Shown here piece after piece: positions 58,765-64,000 of a stretch of 64,000 bases of DNA. Position 1 is the first letter of the stretch. Every line of letters starts with the position of its first letter. A program made the position numbers and the translations under genes. Source of the stretch: Streptomyces sp. NBC_00083 (GTDB lineage: Bacteria > Actinomycetota > Actinomycetes > Streptomycetales > Streptomycetaceae); contig NZ_JAPELY010000001.1 in assembly GCF_026343295.1 (NCBI RefSeq), positions 2,666,001 through 2,730,000 on the forward strand. Direction: 5' to 3'. The notes under the pieces were generated by a model. That model made no database searches, was not told where the DNA came from, and saw only the letters and a list, made by a program, of their open reading frames with translations.

Positions 58765-59748
58765 CTACTCGCCGGGGGCTCCCCGGCGCATCCGCTGTCC
58801 GACCGCGCCGCCGTCCGTCTCCCACCAGGGCCGTACGAGCTCCGCGTCCTCCGGCCGCCCCCGCTCGGGGGCGGCCGGAGCCAGTTCGGCATCCAGCCTG
58901 CGGTCGAGCACCACGCGCTGGGCGCGGTCGGCGCGCGACCACTGCACCAGGATCGCGAGCAGGAACGGCAGCGACACCAGCTCGGCGATGGTGACCATCG
59001 CGCCGCCGCCGAGCTGCTGGTCGCGCTGGACGTCGGGCGCCCAGGCGGGGGTGTGGTGGAGGTACCAGGCGCCCGCGATCAGGGTGCTGTGGGTCATCAC
59101 GACGATGCCGGGCACCGCGTCGATCAGGCCGTCGAGGAAGACCAGGGCGGCCCGCACCGGATGCGTGCACCAGGCAGGCAGCGCCTCCTCGCGGGTGAGG
59201 ACCGGCAGCACGAACAGGCTTCCGGCGAGGAGCAGGTGCAGGTACATCAGATCGTGCAGCGCGCCGTACCGCAGCGCCGTCTCGAAGTACGGCGTGAAGT
59301 AGATGCACAGCTCGGAGGCGAGCACCAGCGCGCTGCTGACCAGCGGGAAGGTGAGGAACCGCACCAGGCGTCCGCTCATCGCGCCGCCGAGCCGGCCCGC
59401 GCCGCGCTCGGGCAGCGCCCGCATGCCCAGGCGCAGCGGGTCGCCGAGCGCCAGGCCGAGCGGCGCGACCAGGTCGAGCAGCACGTTCTGGACGGCGGCC
59501 GGCCAGAACAGCTCGGTGTCGTACACCGCCAGCGCCGACATGGTGGCGACGGCGAGCGAGCCGAGGCCGAGGACCGCGAACGCCGCGACGCGCGCCGCCG
59601 GCCAGCCCTCGCCGCGCCGGCGCAGCCGCAGCACGCCCCAGCCGTAGAGCACGGCCAGCACGACGATCAGCAGCAGCGCCGCGGCGTCCGGCCGCCACAC
59701 CGACAGCATCCGTCCCCCGGTCAGCTCGGGCAGGGCCATCGTGGACAT
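58765..59748 (-). CDS. Cytochrome c oxidase assembly (CtaG-like) membrane protein
   Basis: 327 residues with seven or more helices. It has the actinobacterial CtaG/caa3-assembly pattern: LAVYDTELFWPAAVQNVLLDLVAPLGLALGDPLRL, FTPYFETALRYGALHDLMYLHLLLAGSLFVLPVL (with conserved HD and HL histidines), DGLIDAVPGIVVMTHSTLIAGAWYL and AMVTIAELVSLPFLLAIL. It probably helps copper insertion into the terminal oxidase. The C-terminal 60 residues are polar and lie inside. ATG at 59748 (an ATG at 59739 is an alternative). Convergent with the small exported gene. Confidence 0.86.
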   Translation of the reverse strand: MSTMALPELTGGRMLSVWRPDAAALLLIVVLAVLYGWGVLRLRRRGEGWPAARVAAFAVLGLGSLAVATMSALAVYDTELFWPAAVQNVLLDLVAPLGLALGDPLRLGMRALPERGAGRLGGAMSGRLVRFLTFPLVSSALVLASELCIYFTPYFETALRYGALHDLMYLHLLLAGSLFVLPVLTREEALPAWCTHPVRAALVFLDGLIDAVPGIVVMTHSTLIAGAWYLHHTPAWAPDVQRDQQLGGGAMVTIAELVSLPFLLAILVQWSRADRAQRVVLDRRLDAELAPAAPERGRPEDAELVRPWWETDGGAVGQRMRRGAPGE

Positions 59749-59882
59749 CAGGGTCGCTCCTCACCGGCCCGTGACGTACGACGGGCCGCACACACGCTAG
59801 CCCCGCGCGCGCACCGCTCCCGCACCGGCCCCGGCGCCGCTCGGCCGAAGGGATGGAATCGGCCGAAGAACGCGTAGACGCC

Positions 59883-59903
59883 CTAGGTGCCTGAGGCATG
59901 TAG
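59883..59903 (+). promoter_or_regulatory. Imperfect palindrome before the P450 gene
   Basis: CTA-N2-TGCCTGAGGCA-N2-TAG: the eleven-base centre is perfectly symmetrical and the outer CTA/TAG pairs also match, so 8 of 10 pairs fit. It lies 41 bases before the ATG at 59945, in the promoter zone. Likely an operator for the P450/ferredoxin unit; the binding protein is unknown. Confidence 0.55.
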
Positions 59904-59944
59904 TGGAGATCGGTAAGACGGATCCCTTCGCTTGCGAGGTCTCC

Positions 59945-61177
59945 ATGACAGGCAGCACCACCGGCGTCACCACGGACCACACCGCCACCGACGGCGACAG
60001 CGTCGCCTTCCCCCAGGACCGCAGCTGTCCCTACCACCCGCCCACCGCGTACCAGCCGCTGCGCGACGAACGCCCGCTCGCCCGCGTCCGCCTCTACGAC
60101 GGCCGCACCGTGTGGATGGTCACCGGGCTCGCCGAGGCCCGCGCCCTGCTCGCCGACCCCCGGCTCTCCACCGACCGCGAGAACGAGGCCTTCCCGTTGC
60201 CGACCGCCCGGTTCGCCGGCGTCGCGCGGCGCAGGACCGCGCTGCTCGGCGTCGACGACCCCGTCCACGCCACCCAGCGCCGCATGCTGATCCCCAGCTT
60301 CACCCTCAAGCGGACCGCCTCCCTGCGGCCGCGGATCCAGCGGACCGTCGACACCCTGCTCGACCGGATGATCGCCGCGGGCGGCCCCGCCGACCTCGTC
60401 GGCGCCTTCGCGCTGCCCGTGCCGTCGATGGTGATCTGCGACCTGCTCGGTGTCCCGTACGAGGACCACGAGTTCTTCGAGGGCCAGTCCCGCAAGCTAC
60501 TGCGCGGGCCGGACTCCTCCGACATCGAGGAGGCCCGCGACGCCCTGGAGGACTACTTCCTGCGGCTGATCGACCGCAAACAGCGGGAGCCCGGCGACGG
60601 CCTGCTCGGCGAACTCGTCACCCAGCGCCTCAACGAGGGGACGCTGGACCGGCAGGAGCTGGTGGACTTCGCCGTCATCCTGCTCGTCGCCGGCCACGAG
60701 ACCACCGCCAACATGATCTCGCTCGGCACCTTCACGCTCCTCCAGCACCCCGAGCAGCTCGCCGAACTGCGCTCGGACGCCGAGCTGATGCCGGCCGCGG
60801 TCGAGGAGCTGCTCCGCTTCCTGTCGATCGCCGACGGCATGCTGCGGGTGGCGCTCGACGACATCGAGATCGGCGGGCAGACCATCCGCGCCGACGACGG
60901 CGTCGTCTTCTCGACCTCGGTCATCAACCGGGACAGCGCCAGCTACGAGGAGCCGGACCGGATCGACTGGCACCGCGCCAGTCGCCACCACGTGGCGTTC
61001 GGCTTCGGCGTCCACCAGTGCCTCGGCCAGAACCTGGCCCGCGCCGAGATGGAGATCGCGCTGCGCACCCTCTTCACGCGGCTGCCCGGACTGCGTCTCG
61101 CGGTGCCCGCCGCCGAGATCCCGTTCAAGCCCGGCGACACCATCCAGGGCATGGTCGAGCTCCCCGTCGCCTGGTAG
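59945..61177 (+). CDS. Cytochrome P450, CYP105-like
   Basis: 410-residue soluble haem monooxygenase. I-helix motif VAGHETT (A249-G250-H251-E-T-T), ExxR at E288-R291 and the haem loop FGFGVHQCLG with ligand C359 are intact. The segment RRTALLGVDDPVHATQRRMLIPSFT and the start FPQDRSCPYHPPTAYQPL are characteristic of CYP105, a Streptomyces family that oxidises macrolides, polyenes, vitamin D3 and xenobiotics. The ATG at 59945 follows GAGG; the frame opens at 59903. A ferredoxin gene follows 46 bases on and would supply electrons. Confidence 0.94.
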   Translation: MTGSTTGVTTDHTATDGDSVAFPQDRSCPYHPPTAYQPLRDERPLARVRLYDGRTVWMVTGLAEARALLADPRLSTDRENEAFPLPTARFAGVARRRTALLGVDDPVHATQRRMLIPSFTLKRTASLRPRIQRTVDTLLDRMIAAGGPADLVGAFALPVPSMVICDLLGVPYEDHEFFEGQSRKLLRGPDSSDIEEARDALEDYFLRLIDRKQREPGDGLLGELVTQRLNEGTLDRQELVDFAVILLVAGHETTANMISLGTFTLLQHPEQLAELRSDAELMPAAVEELLRFLSIADGMLRVALDDIEIGGQTIRADDGVVFSTSVINRDSASYEEPDRIDWHRASRHHVAFGFGVHQCLGQNLARAEMEIALRTLFTRLPGLRLAVPAAEIPFKPGDTIQGMVELPVAW

Positions 61178-61223
61178 CGGGCGGGGGAGCGCGAGAGAAC
61201 CCGAGCACGAGAAGGAGCCGCAC

Positions 61224-61415
61224 ATGCGGATCGGCATCGACAAGGACGTCTGCATCGGCGCGGGACAGTGCGCGCTGACCGCCCCCGGCGTCTTCACCCA
61301 GGACGACGACGGCTTCAGCGAGCTGCTGCCCGGCCGCGCGGACGGCGCGGGCGACCCGCTGGTCCGCGAGGCCGCACGGGCCTGCCCGGTCGGGGCCATC
61401 GCCGTGCACGACTAG
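61224..61415 (+). CDS. [3Fe-4S] ferredoxin partner of the P450
   Basis: 63-residue one-cluster ferredoxin. Cluster cysteines are C10, C16 and C54 (DVCIGAGQC and ACPVGA); the position of the fourth cysteine of a 4Fe-4S type is taken by glycine/alanine, giving a 3Fe-4S cluster as in other CYP105 partners (SoyB type). It passes electrons from a reductase to the P450 gene just before it. ATG with AAGGAGC upstream. No ferredoxin reductase is adjacent. Confidence 0.95.
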   Translation: MRIGIDKDVCIGAGQCALTAPGVFTQDDDGFSELLPGRADGAGDPLVREAARACPVGAIAVHD

Positions 61416-61433
61416 CGAAACACCCGGTTCCGG

Positions 61434-62045
61434 TCAGTCCGCTGTGGCCCCTGTGGCCGCTGGGTCCCCGGACGCGTCCTCGGAACCGGTGACCAGCCGC
61501 TGCACGGCCGGCGCGTAGAGATCGGCCAGTTGCTCGGGCGTGGCGCGTTCCCCGGCGCCGGGCCGGTGCAGACTGAGCGTCGCGCCGAGGCCGAGCAGCA
61601 GACCGGCAATGAGCTCGGCCCTCAACTCGCTGTCCCCGCCGCGCAGTTGACCGGCCAGCCGGGACGTGACCTGCTCGCGGAACCGCTCCCGCAGCAGGGT
61701 GCGTTCGTCCATGTTGCCGAGTGAGAACACCGCGCGCAGCAGCGGATCGCCCTGGTCCTCGCGCCGCATCCGCACCAGGGTCAGCACCATGTGCCGCCCC
61801 AGGGCGTCCAGGGGCGCCGCGAACAGCGCGTCGGCGGCGGGCCCGAAATCGGCGACGGTGTGGAAGAGCCGCTCCTTGCTGCCGAACCGCTTCACGATGA
61901 GCGAGGGGCTCACCCCCGCGTCGGCCGCGATCGAGCGCATCGTGACCTCCGCGTACGGGCGCAGCGTGAACGCCCGCCGCGCCGCCCGCCAGATCGCGTC
62001 CCGGCCGGTCCCCGTGTCGGCACCGGTGCCCTCCTGGCCCGTCAT
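61434..62045 (-). CDS. TetR-family repressor of the MFS exporter
   Basis: 203 residues. N-terminal DNA-binding domain: IWRAARRAFTLRPYAEVTMRSIAADAGVSPSLIVKRFGSKERLFHTVADF (residues 17-65), the usual three helices. The C-terminal ligand domain is variable. Its start overlaps the stop of the MFS gene in ATGA (62042-62045), so exporter and repressor form one coupled operon, with the nested palindrome at 63546 as probable autoregulatory operator. Convergent with the ferredoxin gene, 18 bases apart. Confidence 0.92.
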   Translation of the reverse strand: MTGQEGTGADTGTGRDAIWRAARRAFTLRPYAEVTMRSIAADAGVSPSLIVKRFGSKERLFHTVADFGPAADALFAAPLDALGRHMVLTLVRMRREDQGDPLLRAVFSLGNMDERTLLRERFREQVTSRLAGQLRGGDSELRAELIAGLLLGLGATLSLHRPGAGERATPEQLADLYAPAVQRLVTGSEDASGDPAATGATAD

Positions 62046-63517
62046 GCGCTCTCCTCGGCCGTCGTGCGTCCCGTCGCCCCCTCGGCGCGGTCCGGCCCGA
62101 CGGTACCGCCGGCGGGGGCCGCGCCGCCCGGCAGGCACAGCGTGGCGACGAGCGCGGCGAGGGCCGCGCCCGCGGCGATCAGGAACACCAGGAGGTAGGC
62201 GTGGAGGGTCGGCGCGGTCTCGCCGCCGGCCTGGAAGGTGACATTGGCCAGGACCGCGGCGACCACCGCGCTGCAACAGGCCTGCCCGACCGAGCGCATC
62301 AGGGTGTTGAGCCCGTTGGCGGCGCCGGTCTCGCTCACCGGGACCGCGCGCATCACCAGGGCGGGCAGCGCCGAGTAGGCGATGGCGGTGCCGCAGGCCA
62401 CCACCGTGGCGCCCGCGATGATCATGGCCATGCTGTGGCTGGTGAAGAAGCGCACGCCGTAGCCCACCGCCATGACGGCCGCGGCGATGGCGAGCGCCGC
62501 CTTCGGGCCGTAGGTGGCCGAGATCTTGGCCGACACCGGGGAGAGCGCCACCATCGCGAGGCCGCCCGGCAGCAGACAGAGCCCGCTGACCACGATGGAC
62601 GCGCCGAGCCCGTAGCCGGTGGCCTTGGGCTCCTGCACCATCTGCGCGGTGACCAGCGAGTTGGCGTAGAACGCGAAGCCGATCAGGAGGGCCGCCACAT
62701 TGGTGAGCAGCACCGCGGGGCGTGCCGAGACCCGCAGGTCCACCAGCGGGGAGCGGGTCCGCAGCTCGTACGCGCCCCACAGTGGCCAGATCACCACGGC
62801 CGCGCCGAGCAGTGCGAGGGTGCGCGGCGAGGTCCAGCCCCAGTCGGCGCCCTGGGTGATGGCGAGCAGCACCGCGACGAGCGCCGCCGAGAGACCGAGC
62901 GCGCCCACCGCGTCGAACCGGCCGCGCGAGCGCAGTGGCGATTCGGGCACGCACCACAGCACCAGGGCGATGTCGACCAGGCCGAGCACGGCCGAGGCCC
63001 AGAACATGGTGTGCCAGTCGAAGTGCTCGACGACGAGGGCCGCGACCGGCAGCCCCACGGCCGCGCCGATGCCGAGCGTCGAACTCATCAGGGCGACCGA
63101 GGAGAGCACCTTCGCCGGCGGCAGCTCGTCGCGCATGATGCTGATGCCCAGCGGGATCACGGCGAGCGCGGCCCCCTGGAGGGCGCGGCCGGCGATCAGT
63201 ACGCCGATGTGGGAGCTGACCGCGCACATCACCGAGCCGGCCGTGAGCACGCCGAGCGAGATGATCAGGAGCCGCCGCTTGCCGTACATGTCGCCGGCCC
63301 GGCCGAGCACCGGGGTGAAGACGGCCCCGGTCAGCAGCGTGATGGTGACCAGCCAGCTGGCCGCGGCCGGGGTGCTGCCGGTGAGGGCGGGCACGTGGGG
63401 CAGGAGCGGCACCACCAGCGTCTGCATGACGGCCACGACCACGCCGCAGAACGCCAGGACCCCGACGAAGAACCGGGGGCGGGGCGGATCGGCGGACACG
63501 GGTATCGCAGGGGGCAT
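62042..63517 (-). CDS. MFS drug exporter, DHA2 (14-helix) type
   Basis: 491 residues, about fourteen helices. Motifs: TPAAASWLVTITLLTGAVFTPVLGRAGDMYGKRRLLI (motif A-like GRAGDMYGKRR), GRALQGAALAVIPLGISIMRDELPP (motif C-like), and the mid-protein break after WCVPESPL. DHA2 exporters drive drugs out with protons. Substrate unknown; the P450 product is one guess. ATG at 63517 with GGAGAG upstream; the frame open to 63601 runs through the operator and is not the start. Confidence 0.92.
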   Translation of the reverse strand: MPPAIPVSADPPRPRFFVGVLAFCGVVVAVMQTLVVPLLPHVPALTGSTPAAASWLVTITLLTGAVFTPVLGRAGDMYGKRRLLIISLGVLTAGSVMCAVSSHIGVLIAGRALQGAALAVIPLGISIMRDELPPAKVLSSVALMSSTLGIGAAVGLPVAALVVEHFDWHTMFWASAVLGLVDIALVLWCVPESPLRSRGRFDAVGALGLSAALVAVLLAITQGADWGWTSPRTLALLGAAVVIWPLWGAYELRTRSPLVDLRVSARPAVLLTNVAALLIGFAFYANSLVTAQMVQEPKATGYGLGASIVVSGLCLLPGGLAMVALSPVSAKISATYGPKAALAIAAAVMAVGYGVRFFTSHSMAMIIAGATVVACGTAIAYSALPALVMRAVPVSETGAANGLNTLMRSVGQACCSAVVAAVLANVTFQAGGETAPTLHAYLLVFLIAAGAALAALVATLCLPGGAAPAGGTVGPDRAEGATGRTTAEESA

Positions 63518-63545
63518 GACTCTCCGTACGGCTGGAACGCGGACA

Positions 63546-63590
63546 GGGGTGCACAGGTGTTCACCCTCAGGGTAAACGCTTGTGCACCCC
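63546..63590 (-). promoter_or_regulatory. Nested palindrome, operator of the MFS-TetR unit
   Basis: Outer arms GGGGTGCACA (63546-63555) and TGTGCACCCC (63581-63590) match perfectly. Inner arms TTCACCCT (63560-63567) and AGGGTAAA (63569-63576) match at seven of eight. Both share the centre at 63568. It lies 29 bases ahead of the MFS start, in the promoter. The form suits one TetR dimer on the inner 17 bases and a second protein or second dimer pair on the outer arms. Confidence 0.75.
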
Positions 63591-63682
63591 TTGATTCCCA
63601 CCCGGGCGGAAGTTCCTGGGCCGTCCGGGACCGGCCCTCGCGGCGGCCTCCGGGACCGGCCCCCGGCGGATGCGCTCCGGGA

Positions 63683-64000
63683 TCAGCCTCGGGCGGCGGG
63701 TTCCGGCAGCGGCACTCCGGGGCAGCCGGTGTCCTTCGCGGGCAGGGCGCCCGTCAGGAGGTACGCCTCCACCCGGTCGTCCACGCACGCGTTGCCGTGC
63801 TGGAACTGGCCGTGGTCGCCGTCGTCCACCGTGATCAGGCGTGACCCGGCGATCGCCCCGTGCACGCGCAGCGCGCCTTCGTAGTACGTCGCCGGGTCGT
63901 GCGTCGCGTTGAGCATCAGGACGGGCGGCAGCCCCTTGCCGGTCGGCTCGATGTGCGGCGCCTTGGACGTCGGCCAGCTCGCGCAGACGGCGGCGAACGT
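63683..64000 (-). CDS. Secreted alpha/beta hydrolase, tripeptidyl aminopeptidase (TAP) type, 5' end cut
   Basis: Only the C-terminal 105 residues are in the window; the frame is open at base 64000. The visible part is the TAP-like C-terminal domain: CASWP, PPVLMLNATHDPATYYEGA (catalytic Asp in the THDP motif), then a variable region, DDGDHGQF (catalytic His) and CVDDRVEAYLLTGALPAKDTGCPG. Streptomyces tripeptidyl aminopeptidases and related SlpD/SlpE proteases end in this way. The cysteines before the end are typical. It is likely exported, but the signal peptide is outside the window. Confidence 0.85.
   Translation of the reverse strand, partial: TFAAVCASWPTSKAPHIEPTGKGLPPVLMLNATHDPATYYEGALRVHGAIAGSRLITVDDGDHGQFQHGNACVDDRVEAYLLTGALPAKDTGCPGVPLPEPAARG

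Noticed and set aside
61434..62045. TetR gene as the KstR that would bind the 5.6, 15.2 and 40.8 kb motifs
   Set aside because: Its DNA-binding helices do not resemble KstR, it is coupled to an exporter, and its own promoter shows a different palindrome without AAC-N2-GTT.

Overview
The window is chromosomal DNA from a Streptomyces or a very close relative. The DNA is extremely G+C rich, with third codon positions almost always G or C. GTG starts follow AGGAGG-type sites, and many genes belong to typical Streptomyces families: DUF397, DUF5709, a SigJ-type sigma factor, an NsdA/NsdB-type regulator, CYP105-like P450 plus ferredoxin, LAL-type LuxR and a class I terpene cyclase. No rRNA, tRNA, CRISPR, transposase or phage gene was seen. 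About 57 protein genes are annotated; the first and last are cut by the window edges.

Layout. 1-4.7 kb: PIG-L-type deacetylase (partial), a repeat-filled gap, the PTS-type dihydroxyacetone kinase operon dhaKLM, a secreted glycerophosphodiesterase and the cysteine-free ribosomal protein L31. 5-17 kb: housekeeping and membrane genes (DUF5709, SDR39U epimerase, TDT transporter, YhgE-like protein, DUF488, a PAP2-diacylglycerol kinase fusion), an MFS/AraC pair, a duplicated carboxymuconolactone decarboxylase, a CBS protein and a FadE26-like acyl-CoA dehydrogenase. 18-23 kb: the potassium pump kdpFABC, preceded by an extra 27-residue membrane peptide and by long direct repeats. 23-28 kb: a diaminopimelate decarboxylase-family gene, an MpaB-type oxygenase, a Ser/Thr kinase and a phytoene-desaturase-like oxidoreductase, then a tandem 160-bp repeat. 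28.8-45 kb: acyl-CoA metabolism, with four acyl/aryl-CoA ligases besides a nitronate monooxygenase, a crotonase, a DUF35 protein and two thiolase-fold proteins. 45-50 kb: lone DUF397, terpene synthase and a divergent LAL regulator. 50-59.7 kb: a secreted amidase, a phosphotransferase, an NsdA/NsdB-type regulator, a PAS-SpoIIE phosphatase and membrane proteins. 59.9-64 kb: P450/ferredoxin, a TetR/MFS efflux unit and a TAP-type peptidase (partial).

Most interesting theme. The divergent pair 39061-40683 (FadD19-like ligase) and 40850-44993 (EchA, DUF35, two thiolase-like proteins) resembles, gene for gene, the cholesterol side-chain genes of Mycobacterium tuberculosis around Rv3515c-Rv3523. Its intergenic region holds a match to the KstR operator (T-N2-AAC-N2-GTT-N2-A). 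The same 14-bp pattern occurs before the FadE26-like gene at 15243 and before the epimerase at 5671. A second 23-bp element, AAAACTGA-N7-TCAGAAAA, is shared exactly by the 40.8-kb promoter and by the promoter of the nitronate monooxygenase/acyl-CoA ligase operon at 30777. Both thiolase-fold proteins lack the nucleophilic cysteine and the C-terminal histidine, so they look like CoA-dependent retro-aldolases rather than thiolases. Together these suggest a dispersed, TetR-controlled regulon for breaking down branched or sterol/isoprenoid side chains in an organism with no ring-degradation genes in view. This regulon is inference; the motif matches and active-site changes are seen directly.
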